64,000 bases of DNA from Stenopsyche tienmushanensis (Eukaryota; Arthropoda; Insecta; Trichoptera; Stenopsychidae): NCBI GenBank assembly GCA_008973525.1, contig WACJ01000126.1, positions 868,001-932,000 on the forward strand. The letters are read 5' to 3'. The notes under the pieces are model-generated. The model was not told where the DNA came from and ran no database searches. It saw only the letters and a list, made by a program, of their open reading frames with translations. Made by a program: the position numbers and the translations under genes. Each line of letters opens with the position of its first letter. Position 1 is the stretch's first letter. Positions 11,283 through 22,984 of this stretch are shown here, in pieces.

Positions 11283-12359
11283 AGTTACGATGTCAAGGAA
11301 GTTTTTGAACGCATTATTACATTTCAAATTATTATGATAAAATAAATTAATTCACATTGAAAGATCAAGGCAACGTATTATCATATAATACTTCCTTGCA
11401 ACAGAATATTTTTCATTTGAATCCGTAATAAGATCAATTGTTTTGAAATATTCAAGATAATGACATGCGCGCGCATCTAAATTTCAAACAAAATACGCAA
11501 TAACAGCGATGTCTGTTGTTGAATTTAAACGAACCGAAACATTTATTTCCAATAATTGCCAATCTACCAATAAATGAATATTGAATGAAATAATTGATAT
11601 CGGATTGATCGATTGCAAAACTATTATGCAATAACCTACTTAAAGACTAAAATATAGCTTTGGATAGCACTCATTAGATAGATCGTGCATAGAATCTGTC
11701 AAATTAAAGTCGAACATATATTCTAGCCGCAATAATTAGAGCGATTCTGTAACACGTAAAAGCTGCCGCAATTAAGGTGTCGTTTGTATTTTTTTAAAGG
11801 ACGATTTCGACATAATTGTTAATGTATTAATGGAAAGATGATGCTCATCAGGTATGGCAAGGACAGGTTCGTCTAGATATGGAATGGCGCAATTACTTGT
11901 ATTATATTCCGTAGAGGTCACGAGAAACAGAACGTAAATTGAAGAGGATGTTTTGACAAGTATCTGATGAATTAGGAGATATGTTTAACGAGGAAATGGA
12001 CACACGACTCAATTTGCGCGATGTCGAAACTAATTTGCATGCAAGTGTTGTTTAATTTTAATCTTAGCATACACATTTTTGTAAAAAATGGATGAGGCAG
12101 AGTTCAAATTGAGCGGCAATACAAGACTGGCGTATAAACTTGCAGATAAGTGGGCTGGACAAGAGTGAAGGCATTGCCTTGACCCAAACGAAGAAAAGGA
12201 TGAAACGACGATGCTGATGATGATACAATGGATCAAATTGATGCTTATTTTAATTTGGTAAACGTGTAATATAATATTGGATTAGATCAGTGGCAGATTT
12301 ACTACTTGAGGCCCCTTGGATCCATTTGATTTTTCAGCTTGAAACACCAGGGGCATATC

Positions 12360-12780
12360 CCTTTTATGTAGCATACAAATTGTTCACACGGATTCTCATC
12401 GGACGGCTGTCGCCCATCGTGGAAGAACTTTTCGGAGAATACCAGTGTGGTTTCAGATCCGGCAGGTCTGCTATGGACCAACTATTTACGATCAAAAAAT
12501 GTGGGAGTACGATGTCGATCTCCAACTCGTATTTGTAGACTTTTGTAAGGCATACGACAGCATCAATCGGGAAAAAACTTTGGAGGACCATGTTGGAGAT
12601 GGAAATTCCGGGTAAGCTGGTGAGGCTGTCGTGGATGTGTGTGACTGGATCGGTCAGCGTTGTACGTTGCAGAGCGCGAGAAGCGCGATCAAAATTGCAG
12701 CAGCAAATTGCACAGTGTCAGAAGATGCAATCCTGGCACTGACTTTCATGCCGCCAATCGACCTGTTTGCAAAGTAAAGG
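12360..12780 (+). pseudogene. Non-LTR reverse transcriptase fragment (RTE/Jockey-like)
   Basis: The frame YKLFTRILIGRLSPIVEELF then EYQCGFRSGRSAMDQLFTI. After a one-base shift it continues as VDLQLVFVDFCKAYDSINRE and VRLSWMCVTGS: RT fingers and palm with the first catalytic Asp (FVDFCKAYDS). Frameshifted, and the 3' part is lost. Confidence 0.7.
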
Positions 12781-12875
12781 AAAGTCATACGCACCGGGGA
12801 AACCAGGCAAAGAACTAGGCAGTCCACCATGATGAAATAGCATTCTAGATATAAAGCCCTGGACAGCCAGGAAAC

Positions 12876-13295
12876 ATGGTCAGCTGTGCTACTACCTTAC
12901 CCAGACACTCACTGGTCACGGCTGCATGGAAGGCGTTGTCAGGATATATCGCGAGCGTTATTCTGCAGAAGGAGAATGCTGAACGACTGAGACGTCGGAC
13001 ACGCACCGAAGTATCCTCCTCCTTCTCAACTAATGAGCGAGAAAACCCAGCGGGGCATAAAAGAGGTCCCGAGGAAGATACCGAAGAAACCTAGGAATAG
13101 AGGAACCGCGAAGAATTCGCGATAATATGAGGCCCTAGAGGGATACATACCGCCACCCTAGAGTAATACTTTACGGTAGCCGGGTGGCGGCGGAACCGGA
13201 GGAGGGGTTTAGTGAGTCTGACGACATAGTAGTCAAACTTTAAACTACCCCAGAATGGCGGTGTCTTTCTGAAGATTCCCCTTCTTCGAAAAAAA
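12876..13295 (+). mobile_element. R1-like retrotransposon 3' end, copy 1
   Basis: Encodes a decayed C-terminal stretch (WKALSGYIASVILQKENAER). This is followed by a 3' UTR with the marker GGAGGGGTTTAGTGAGTC, then CTTTCTGAAGATTCCCCTTC and a short A run. The 3' end joins the 65-bp repeat at 13296. The 5' end is unclear. Confidence 0.6.
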
Positions 13296-13442
13296 GGTCT
13301 GAGGAACGTGCGAGCCCCGGAATAGGGTACGTCCCCAGACAAAGAAATCCAGTGGTGTCAGGTCTGAAAACCGTGCGAGCCACGAAATAGAACACATCCC
13401 TAAGCAAAGAATCAAGCAGTGGTGTCCAGTCTGGTGACCATG
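13296..13442. repeat. 65-bp tandem repeat derived from a transposase segment
   Basis: Unit 1 is 13296-13360 (65 bp), unit 2 13361-13428, and unit 3 starts at 13429 and resumes after the next insertion. The reverse complement reads DLTPLDFFVWG-like, a motif of mariner-superfamily transposases. The same unit occurs inverted at 36166-36280. Confidence 0.7.
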
Positions 13443-13910
13443 GATCCCGGTCATAAGTCGGTAGAGGGCCCTGGAACACGGTGAAACAACTCACTGTTTG
13501 ACTCAGAAAGAACCATCCGCAATGTGCCACCACTGCCAAGCGGAAGTCGACGACGCAGAACACACCATCAATGGTTGTGAGGCTTGGGCACCCCAGAGAA
13601 AACTGCTGAAGCAAGCACTCGCGATAGCCGAGTTCAACGTTTACATCTGGGACCTTTGGTGCGACTACGTAGAAGAGATTCTGAGCAGAAAGAGAGAAAG
13701 ATGCAGAGCGCAACAGCCTCTCCAACAATAAAATAGAGCCAAACACTCAAGGCCAGACTACCTGTCCTCCTGAAGCAATGTGTAAAACAATACCAGGTGG
13801 CCAGAGAAGGACAAGGGAGGGGTTTAGTAGGCAGGAACGAGTTAATTGTTAATCCTACACTACCCAGAATGGGTGTCTTTCGAAGATTCCCCTCCCACAG
13901 GAAAAAAAAA
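13443..13910 (+). mobile_element. R1-like retrotransposon, 5'-truncated copy 2, with 13-bp target duplication
   Basis: Flanked by perfect TCTGGTGACCATG repeats (13430-13442 and 13911-13923). The plus frame at about 13522-13731 holds C-x2-C-x8-H-x4-C and an Arg/Glu-rich end (DYVEEILSRKRER), the ORF2 C-terminus of R1-type elements. The 3' UTR shares GGAGGGGTTTAGT and CTTTCGAAGATTCCCCTCC with copy 1 and ends in A9. Known: R1 elements make about 14-bp target duplications in specific repeats. Confidence 0.75.
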
Positions 13911-13923
13911 TCTGGTGACCATG

Positions 13924-13943
13924 CGAGCCACGGAATAGGGCTG
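13924..13943. repeat. Remainder of the interrupted 65-bp repeat unit
   Basis: CGAGCCACGGAATAGGGC continues the unit that was split by the 13443-13910 insertion. Confidence 0.6.
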
Positions 13944-14342
13944 CCAAAATAATTGATTTACACGACAGAGGTGCTTATAAAAGAAATCCTAATCGAAGGA
14001 ATAAGCACCACCTTTTCAAACATTAAAGAGGAAATTCTACCTCAGACAACTACAGTTGAAATAAGAATAAGCCCAGGGCATAGGGCCTATGGGTGAAACG
14101 TAGGAAAATACCCGGTTGTAATTACCTAAAAATTGTCGGTCCATACGCAAAACATTCTGTATAATATGAACTAAAAAATAATTATTACCAGAGGATTCAT
14201 CGTCGCTGAAAAGTCTCGCAGTTGGAATATAAAAATAAAAAGCTAAATTTATCTTTCTTGTTTTGGCTTTTTCTTGCCATCTTTCACATTTTTGGCACCT
14301 TTTCTCCATGCCGATTAAGTTTTGATTTATGCTTTGCAGCTG

Positions 14343-14360
14343 ATCCCACTTCTGACACCA
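14343..14360 (-). other. tRNA-Leu-type primer-binding-site motif (LTR element junction)
   Basis: ATCCCACTTCTGACACCA equals, from memory, the 3' end of insect tRNA-Leu plus CCA. On the minus strand it reads TGGTGTCAG.., the usual primer site after a 5' LTR. The flanks share sequence with 43.66-43.79 kb (ATGTTTG.TCTGCAG). Confidence 0.55.
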
Positions 14361-14810
14361 ATATTATATATGAGTTTGCGTAATGTTTGCTCTGCAGTGG
14401 ATCCTATTTATGTATTAAAATTGTGCGTTGGTTTGGAGTGTGTGTTCTTCATCTAAATCAGTTAAAAGCAATGTTTTATCACAAAAATATTTACAAAAAA
14501 AGTCGACGGTTACCCAAAATCTAAGTGCTATCGCACGGCGTTGAAGGGAAGCTCTGGACTGATTTAAGGATTGAAATCAATTGACGTGTGACTGAAGTGA
14601 AATTTGGAATATAACTATAGAATTAGTTGAAACTGTAGGATTAATGTTAATTGAAATTTATTGGAAAAAAAAGAGAAATTTCTTTTCTTTTTAAACCAAG
14701 TGTGCAAGTAACAAAAATGTTGGCATTGATGATACGTCGACGTTCGGTACTAAGAGGGTTTAATATAATTAGCTCTTGCTTGTCAGCATGCTACAATAGA
14801 ATATCCATAA

Positions 14811-14828
14811 ATCCCACTTCTGACACCA
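14811..14828 (-). other. tRNA-Leu-type primer-binding-site motif
   Basis: Exact 18-nt match. The minus strand reads GTAACGTTACA before TGGTGTCAG, which looks like an LTR 3' end next to a primer site. Confidence 0.6.
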
Positions 14829-16131
14829 TTGTAACGTTACTAATGGATATGTAGTTTTTCTCCTCACCATAATAATATATTCAAAGTAATGATTCCATCT
14901 TGCGAAATGTCCTTCGTAGCTCTCTTCCTGTCGAGATGATTGGTATTGGTGTCTTGGAACAAAATAATCATCATATTTTTTAATTACATTTTGCATATCA
15001 TCCATCATGCATGCCAGAAAACTCATAAGCACAAGGTCGTCGCATCATAATTGATCGTCAAAAATGAAAAACCGCAAGCAATGTCACTCAATTATATTGA
15101 ATAAATATGGAAATGAAAGATGACCATGTTAGATACCAGACCAAATTCCACCATAGCGTCATTATTATTCAGCCAATCCCCAATCGTATATTGCCAATGT
15201 GACTATAGCTGGATTGGTCTTGTATTCTTGGACAATCCAGTGCCATTCCGAGTGTTATGGAGACGCATTTCCGCATCAGAAAAGGTGGCTCTATATAACG
15301 ACCGAGTAATTTCAACGAGTGACATGATGACATCCTAGGCTTAATTAGGCTTGCAAATGATAATTAATACTTTCTCATGTTGCACAATTATGAGTTATCA
15401 TAGCTCATCTATCAACCGGTGATGATAAACACTCATCAGGTATGCACAACGCCATGCAATGAATAATTGGATATAATCCGTTGTTGTATAATGTCAGACG
15501 TAATGATTGCAGAAGTTCAACATTGTCCATGCGACTCCATGTCTTAACATATTCAACTATTGGACAGTTTGGGAAGCATTGCTCAAGAAACAAATTAATT
15601 CGAGTGTGAAAAATACAACCATTTGTATCGACCTTGTGCATTGTAAGTGATCGTTTTTCCAAAAATTTGCTCAAACAATCAATTTGGAGTGCGCCATTAT
15701 GCTTCAATTATATCGCAATCTATGTGATTTTCGTTTCTAGATCGCTAAATTGGTATAAGGTTTTAATTTTAATGGACAATAGGAATCATTTCTGCTCGGC
15801 GATTAATTTAATTAATGTAAAAATTATGCAAAATGGTCCGACATTGTTTAGAAGCAGAAAATAATCAGCAGTGGGCTCTGCGATCAAAATAACCTTCAGG
15901 AAAGATTTATAAAATAAATCCTAAACTGCCAACTCTGCATTGCTTTAGGAAACATTGAGCATTTACTAAAAAAAAAACGATGCAGAAGACTGTTGTCTAC
16001 ATCAGGGGACTGTATATTTAATTGAAAAATACGGGTTTAGTAACAAAAGTTTTTTTTAAATTTATATACATAATCTTTGGAGTTTACGAAATACATGACT
16101 GAATAATAAACTAACAAAATTAAGTTTTTTT

Positions 16132-16200
16132 TTAACCGTTTGCCGTACGATCCCGGCGTATCCCGTCTTAGCCGGAGCACATCTGTGACGGCATCTGCAG
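16132..16200 (+). mobile_element. Probable piggyBac left end (TTAA plus terminal sequence)
   Basis: TTAA at 16132-16135 is followed by CCGTTTGCCGTACGATCCCG and a CG-rich stretch (GGCGTATCCCG, GACGGCATC), the pattern of many piggyBac ends. No matching right end was found after 17777. Confidence 0.45.
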
Positions 16201-16376
16201 ATAAAACTTGCTCGGCTAAACCTCTCGCGCCGGATTAGTCTATTGTATACCGCCTTCGAGGGACAAAAAAAGGGACAAAAAAAAGGGACAAAAAAACAAA
16301 CCATTTATATTGCTCAAAGACTCTCAAACTTTTCTGAGTAAAATAAATTAATTTTGGTAAATAATTCGATTTTTGC

Positions 16377-17777
16377 GATGCACCTATAGACATTTTTAGA
16401 AGTATTTGGACTGAGGAAGTTAAAAAATTATTGATAGAATGTACAAATGCTTATGGAAAAAAGTTGTCGAAAAACAATTTACCAAAAACAAACTGCAAAA
16501 AACAAACCAAATTCAATGAAATAAATGGTATGGAATTGGATAAATTTTTTGGGCTGTGTTTGCTCGGTGGGCAGATAGGCTTTCCAACACTAAGAAAAAT
16601 GTTTTCACGAGATCTATTGTATTACCATCCAATACTTTCTTATGTAATGTCAGGCAGAAGATTCGAAAAAATATTGAGATGTTTGAATTGTACTATAAAC
16701 AACAATGACAGGATGTCAAAAATAAGTCCACTTGTTGACATCGTTGTTTCGAATTTTCAAGATGTATATTCTCCATCGGAAGAAATTTCTTTAGATGAAT
16801 CTCTTCTTCTTCATCGAGGGCGACTGTGGTTACGGCAATACATGAAAGGGAAGAAAGCTAAGTATGGCATCAAATTTTATAAATTGTGTTCCCCAAATGG
16901 ATACATCCATAATCTAGAAATCTATAGAGGAAGGTTATTTGATAACGAACCTAGGGGAACCAAAATTGATGCTAGTGTACTAAAATTGATGAATCCATTC
17001 CTCCACAAAGGTCATCATGTTTTTATGGACAATTTTTACAATAACATTTCACTATCAAGTAAATTATTAGGAAAAAAGGACGCATACAACAGGGACATTA
17101 CGTGCAAATAGAAGGGGAAATCCAGAAGAAATAACAAAGAAGAAGGTTAAAAAGGGAGAACACATATGGTTAAGAAAAAATAATATATATATTTCAAAAT
17201 GGCACGATACTAGAGACGTATTAAGCATTACAACCAAACATCACCCTCAGCTCATCGAAAAAACTAACAGATATGGAATCATAAAAATAAAGCCCATTGA
17301 AGTTGTGGAATACAACAAATTTATGGGTGGTGTTGATAGATCGGATCAACTGATATCCTATTATTCGTGCCCCCGAAAAACGATTCGGTGGTATAAAAAA
17401 ATAATATTTCATCTGCTGGACATGGCAGTATTAAATGCGTTTATTTTATATCGTTTGAAAATTGGTGATAAAAAAAATTTCTAGAGTTTAGAGATAGTTT
17501 GATAAAATCGCTATTAGGGATTAGTAATTTAAAAAGTCATAGAGACATTGTAGCTACCACTTCTGGTTTAACAGTAGTCAATACAAACACGCAGCATGCT
17601 TTAGAAAAAATTCCTGTCCCAGAAAATTATAAGAGAAAAACTTATTATTTACGCTGCAGGTGGTGCTCGAAAAACAATAAGCGCACCGAAACTTCGTGGA
17701 GATGTCAAACGTGTCCAAATAATCCACCTCTATGTTGTGGAAATTGTTTTTTAGGTTATCATAATCATAATGAATAA
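16377..17777 (+). pseudogene. piggyBac-type transposase, two frameshifts
   Basis: Homology starts at 16377 (DAPIDIFRSIWTEEV); a TAA lies 15 nt upstream, so the N-terminus is lost. Frame 1 runs to 17111 and includes catalytic Asp in SLDESLLLHRG (codon 16794) and HHVFMDNFYNN (codon 17028). A frameshift near 17085 moves to GTLRANRRGNPEE and on to the third Asp in FMGGVDRSDQL (17335). A second shift in the A run near 17475 moves to LEFRDSLIKSLLG. The end (17650-17777) is a Cys/His zinc domain (CRWCSKNN, CQTCPN, CCGNCFLGYH). All three catalytic Asp survive, so decay looks recent. Confidence 0.85.
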
Positions 17778-18440
17778 TTTGTTTTGTTATTTTCTGTGAA
17801 TTTTTCTTTTGTAATTTTTTGTAAGCATATAAAATTATTTTGCAATCTTATGACCTGTATTATTATTTTTTGGTAACTTTGTAAACCCTTTTTTGAGTAA
17901 TTTTGTAAATGTATACTTTTTGTGTAATTATCGCACATACACAAATTGAATATAATACAATAAAATAGAATACAATCCTCGGCAAAAATAAAAATGTTGA
18001 GAACAATTGCTTTCGACTCCTATTGCCCTAATACAAAATACGAGAGAATAACCGACCGCTCAATGGGTGTTCTAGCGATGGTTTTGTGATTCTTTGAATA
18101 TGGTCGCAATCGGATTTACGAGACGAGACAATCAGAATCTGACTGTGCGTCAAAGCGTTAAATATGTAATATTCTCTCTATAAAATCAGCAAGTGAATGC
18201 GGGAGAATCACCTGCAATTAAAGACGGAGAAGAACACATAAGTACTCCTGAAAAAAAGAGAGCCTTGGACTTTGAAGATCGCAAGGATCACACAGCACAT
18301 GAGCAGAAACCGAAGGGAGCCTAGCAACAGAGATGAGCCTAGCAACAGAAGTTTTGATAGAATATAGCTGCTTTGGATCATAAAAGAAGTTTATCTAAAA
18401 AGCCCCATAGGGACACTCTGAGATAAGAACTCGCAGTAAC
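17778..18440. other. No gene seen
   Basis: A and T runs after the piggyBac relic, then unrecognised sequence. No right-hand terminal repeat was seen. Confidence 0.5.
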
Positions 18441-18715
18441 TGAGCTTAAAGACATGAACATGATGGTGAGCAAAGAAAACTGGGACCTTTGGGGGGATTT
18501 ATAGACGAAATAAACACCGTCAAAGAAGACAACGAAAGAAAGAGACATAACACTAGAAAGGGCTCAATGGCCAGACCATCTGTTCTGAAGCAATTTAATA
18601 AATAATACCAGGGAGACAGAAATGGGCCACCAAGTCAGTGAGGATCTGATACTATCTTGGGGTCTGCTAGCTCTAGGGTGACTTATGCAAGATCCCACAG
18701 AAAAAAATATGATTA
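18440..18715 (+). mobile_element. R1-like 3' end, copy 3, decayed
   Basis: GGGACCTTTGG, GGCCAGACCATCTGTTCTGAAGCAATTTAATAAATAATACCAGG parallels 13650-13800 in order and spacing. Ends near GATCCCACAG followed by an A run. Confidence 0.5.
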
Positions 18716-19109
18716 TAATGAAAGAAAATTAGTTATCCCTTAAATTAGAATGGTTAAATTAAACATGAATGTTTTTATAAAATATTTACAGCTGAATAAA
18801 ATTTATAATATGGTCTATTCCCTTTTAAAAGCATATTTAGATTGGGGAGTTTCTTTATCGCCTGGTCTATTATAACATCTGCTACATTGCCTTGATCGAA
18901 TCTAAATGTAAAGATTTTATTCCCGTAGAGCAATTTGACTTGTTATGGTGCAGGTGACTGTTACCAGAGGACTGTTTGATTGGATTTCATTGAAATGCAG
19001 TACAGGCTATAGTTAAGTTATGTTATTTTGCTGTACACAGGGAATATTCATCTATGAGGCATATCCCAATAGTAAGTGTACTGTGACTATAATGGGCTGT
19101 GTTTTTTTG

Positions 19110-19545
19110 TTCAGTACACGTCTGAGTCGAAAATACAGTCGTCACAGTGGCGTCATACCGATTTTCCATCTGCCAAAAAATTCAAAATCAAAATTTCGGA
19201 CAAAAAAAATAAGGCTTGTGTGTTGGGACCGAATTGGCATAATTTTGGTCGAATTCCTGCTTCAGGGAGGAGGGAAAAGGAGGGGTATGCTGACGAGAGG
19301 AATGCGCTCTTGGATTTATTTGGTTGGGATGCTTTGAACCACCCTCCCGCATTCTCCTGACTGACAGATTATCATATTTTCCCCTCCCTGAAAGAACCCA
19401 GGGGAGAAATTAAATTTTCAACCGACGAGCAGGTGCAGAAAGAGATTCTGAAGTGGGGGAAGGAGCTGGCGGGAGAGTTCTTCGAGGAGGGTATAAAGAA
19501 GCTTGTGCAACGGCTCACCAAATGCATTGAACGACATGGCATTTT
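19110..19545 (+). pseudogene. Mariner transposase, C-terminal half
   Basis: The frames QSSQWRHTDFPSAKKFKI, IRLVCWDRIGIILVEFLLQ, GWDALNHPPAFS and DYHIFPSLKEPRGEIKFSTD to EGIKKLVQRLTKCIERHG follow mariner order, with two frame changes. The third catalytic region (SPD..PSDYH) is damaged to an in-frame stop. Confidence 0.75.
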
Positions 19546-19574
19546 TTTTCAAATACACTTTTACTAAAAAAATA

Positions 19575-19760
19575 TAAAAATCCAGTACACTTAATTTCTG
19601 AATTTAACTCATATATTTGATATTTTCGATTGCAGTGCTGTCTCTGACAAATGAAGTGCTACATTCAAGTCCAGTCCAGTTTTTATTCAAATACACTTTT
19701 TCTAAAAAATATAAAATGTTTGTACACTTACTTTCTGTACACGGAGCACAGAAAGACTAG
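19575..19760 (+). repeat. Low-copy repeat after the mariner relic
   Basis: CAGTACACTTA.TTTCTGAATTTAACT and GTGCTGTCTCTGA match 10945-11050. TACACTTACTTTCTG recurs at its end. Confidence 0.45.
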
Positions 19761-20612
19761 GAATTAAGTTTAGAAAATTATCTTTTAAAATAACTACGAA
19801 ATATATAATTATATAAGTGCATAGATTAATCCAAACGAAGATTTCAGCATAAATTTAAATAAAAAAGATTTAAGGAAATGTCTGGACACATATTGAAGTC
19901 AAACGACGATTGAAATCAGGCAGGTTGATTTATATATTATAATATCTAATTAATTTGAGATCCAATTAATTTCGGCTGTGGAAATAAATAACACAAGGTG
20001 TGGCCAAATTTATTGATTCCATACGAGCAACATTCGAGAATCATAAACCTCCAGCTCGCAAATTACAGAAGATCTCACGACCTTTAGCCCTCGTGCTTCG
20101 CAATACCGGCGGTAGCATGCCGCATCGAATCGGTCAGTCCAACGAAAACTATTTTCACTACTTAAAACACATCAAATGTCTATAATGATTATATGAGGCA
20201 AATTTGAAAAGAAGACCTTGTGTTTGAGCTTTAATAAATGGCAGTCATTGAAAACTGAACACTGATCAATTGCACATTTATGCAATTTGACAATATATAA
20301 ATTATCTTTGACATTATGATAGTCTTGAAAATTGATCACCACAGCGATTCCGCATAAACCGTAAGAACTTGGAGATTAGATCAAATGCGATGTATGCATG
20401 CAATATAATAACTATAAAGACGAACACTACCCACTGGGAGGAATGTTGTAAGATTGACAGTCGGGTTAAGTAAAAGATAAATGGTGGAATTATCTTTTAA
20501 AATTGTTTTACATAACATCGGAGTTAACATTAAAATAATTAGAGTGGCTGTCAAATATGAAAACGCCCAAGAATTTGCGCTCATCCTCTACAATTATCCT
20601 TATGCGGGGTAC

Positions 20613-20775
20613 CTTTCCCTACCGGTGATGTATTTACTACACCTCGACTCTAATAATGGGAATATCGATATGAAATATAATAGATACGAGGTTCAGAATT
20701 TTTGTATTCCTCCGTAATATAATTACGAATCACATCAAAGTATTATAGTATGTAAGTATTCATCTGCGTCTCAGT
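20613..20775 (+). mobile_element. Partial non-autonomous hAT copy
   Basis: CCCTACCGGTGATGTATTTAC through CCTCCGTAATATAATTACGA is nearly identical to 27308-27465 and to the inverse of 53165-53310. Its termini are missing. Confidence 0.6.
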
Positions 20776-22274
20776 GGATATGAATTTTATCAATCACATT
20801 GATGGTGTTACAATACTCTAATTTTGATAGGTTGACTGTTTGGTTAATCGTTTCGATTGGTCAAAATATCTTCCAAGAATTAATACCAAAAGCTTATGCT
20901 CTTCATGTGCTTAAATCGTATATAATGTATCTATTAATAATACAAACACACCATATGGCAGTCATATGGTAACAAAACAAATCGTCAGTCATGCGTTAAC
21001 ATTAACATTGTGGACGTTCTTAAAAAAGTAATAAACTTTCGTACAAAGCATGATGGATAAACTAAAATAAATCCAAGTCTGACCGAAGCATGCATTCTTG
21101 ATCCATTTATTCAAGTCATATGACTTTGATAGATGGACTGATTTGATCCTAAATTCTTCAGGAATTCTCAGGAAAGACTTTTTGATGAGTCGAACATCTT
21201 TCAGTTAAAAACATGTTGACCAAAACTGTGAACGAAAGCAATCTTTTTCACAATAACAGTATTTAAAAATTGTAAACATACTTCAAATTGTATATTTGTA
21301 GTAGTAATTATAGTCTAAGTATAGCAGAGTGTAAGCGGTAGCCCTGCCCTCGAGCATGTGAAAGTGAATTAAGTTTGAATCCAAATTATTTTATTTCGTA
21401 ACATCCTTACTTTTCTATAGCCGCAGGGGTGAACAGCGGAAGTCTCAAATTCAACAAAGGACGCATAAAAAATAACCGTTAAGGATGCCATTTGTATAAG
21501 TCGAATTGAGGCACCTGTTTTTTTTTGGGGTAAAAAAATCCATTGACCTCCCAAAAAATTATAATTCCATGTTCGAAGATGCAAATCCGCCAAATCCGAC
21601 AAGGACGCTCGTTTATAAAATTTACTTCCTTTTGCAACAGTCCGTCGTAAAAATATTATTAAATCTTCGCTGAGATCCCATTGGGAGGATTAAAAACTCA
21701 TTGACAAAACGAATAGGATGGGTGTTATGGGGTAGGATGGGTACCGCAACCAAAACGCGTGTCCCTTTTTGAATAGCACTGTAACTGACAATATACAATG
21801 AAAAAATCGATGGCTTTCTCAAAAAAAAAATATATATATATAAGTTTTGCATCAAAAATTAAAAGAGAAACGAATGGAATTAACCTATAAACATATTAAT
21901 TCCTCTCAAAATAAAACTCATCGGAACAATCCAATCAATGTCTCAACAAGTGAGACATGGGACCGGAAAGAATTAAATTTTTATCCGACGGTCGTTTGTT
22001 AGCTTCGATTCGTGATTTGAATGTTTTACTGTTAATTGCATGCAACCTACAATACTAAAGTCTAATCTGGGATGTGCCACTGTTGGACAGCTAAATTTAG
22101 TTTAATGGTGATATTTAATGACAGAGAAGGTGGTCTTCGCCTCATTGCGCAAACAAATTCCGTGTAGGTTAATCAAGTCGACAGCTTTAACACTTCTGTC
22201 AATAAGAGGGTATTTTTGCGAGCGCGTCGTTTGTCGTCGTCTTCCATTCAAAACGCTCAGCTTTCACAACCCGC
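20776..22274. other. No gene seen
   Basis: Only the third-best copy of the TGTCTCA..GACCGGAA motif (21939-21968) stands out. Confidence 0.5.
21939..21968 (+). repeat. Dispersed TGTCTCA..TGAGACATGGGACCGGAA motif, copy 2
   Basis: Keeps the 7-bp stem TGTCTCA/TGAGACA, here around ACAAG-type loop sequence. Confidence 0.5.
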
Positions 22275-22287
22275 CGATTCTGACACC

Positions 22288-22705
22288 AGTGTAACGTTGA
22301 GGAAGGGGCGCTCTCGCTCCACCTGCTCTTCGGGATGGCCGCGCTAGCGCACGAGTCCGTTCTTCTATCGGGCTTTGATGTTGCTGACCGAATAGCTGGG
22401 ATCTCTAAATAATTATTTATTCCACACGAGAGATAGAGATAGAGAAAGGTCTGGCTGCAGAAGGGACATCCCGCAGCTAAGGCTAACCAACGACTCTCCC
22501 GACTCCCGCCTCCTGTGCTTCACTGCCCAACCGGCAACGGTGCACGCGCAAGAAGCGATTGGTCAGTATGCAGGTGCAATGTCTCCGCAGGGCCACAAGA
22601 GATGGCGCTGTTAAAATAACACATTTCACCTGAAGGAAGATGAAATATGTCGCTGTTAACAACGCTACTGCGTGAGGATGGCAAATCACCCACACTACAA
22701 TAGCA
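22288..22705 (-). mobile_element. LTR of a retrotransposon, with partial primer site at its end
   Basis: On the minus strand it starts TGTAGTGTGGGTGATTTGCC, contains CGTGTGGAATAAATAATTAT (a polyA-signal-like block) and ends CTCAACGTTACA. CTGGTGTCAGAATC then follows, a degraded tRNA-Leu primer site. The centre (GCGCAAGAAGCGAT, AGGGCCACAAGAGATGGCG) is shared with 36.6-36.87 kb and partly with 49.85-49.98 kb. Confidence 0.55.
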
Positions 22706-22754
22706 TTCTGGAAAGCGACTTGGAAGAAACAGTTTGATTTTTTTGATTGGATAA

Positions 22755-22865
22755 AGAGATAATTATGTTCCAACACGATGGAGATTCTAAGCACACTGCC
22801 CGTTCCGTCAAAAAGTGGTTTGAGGAGAATAATTAGAAAGTCCTCTCTTGGCCTGCTCAGTCTCT
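22755..22865 (+). pseudogene. Tc1-like transposase fragment
   Basis: MFQHDGDSKHTARSVKKWFE then KVLSWPAQSL is the conserved block before the last catalytic residue of Tc1 transposases. Confidence 0.7.
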
Positions 22866-22984
22866 GGTACCAAGGCAAGGATACCCTGGCTTGTTATCCA
22901 ATCCAAGCGTCTTCTTGTGCGGAGTTTTGAACTCGGTTCCAATAGGAATGGAAGGAAGGAAAGGAACAATGTCAAAAACTCATT

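Larger units (their letters stand above)
9430..12289. other. Intergenic, weak repeats only
   Basis: 10945-11050 recurs at 19.58-19.68 kb (CAGTACACTTACTTTCTG and onward). 11251-11282 is the TGTCTCA/TGAGACA hairpin family. An open plus-strand stretch at about 12064-12240 (KMDEAEFKLSGNTRLAYKL) is not recognised. Confidence 0.4.
13944..16131. other. Repeat-derived intergenic DNA
   Basis: 14090-14160 resembles 36.39-36.44 kb (CATAGGGCCTAT, CAAAACA.TCTGTATTAT), probably a transposon end. Two exact tRNA-Leu primer-site motifs lie at 14343 and 14811. 15.0-15.9 kb has no recognised content. Confidence 0.4.

Noticed and set aside
13240..13746. 168-aa minus-strand open frame
   Set aside because: It reads through the 65-bp repeat and the antisense of the R1-like insertion. 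Only the repeat resembles a transposase motif, and the plus-strand zinc-knuckle frame is the real signal.
14343..14360. tRNA-Leu gene
   Set aside because: Only the 3' 18 nt, including the untemplated CCA, are present. There is no cloverleaf or anticodon arm upstream.
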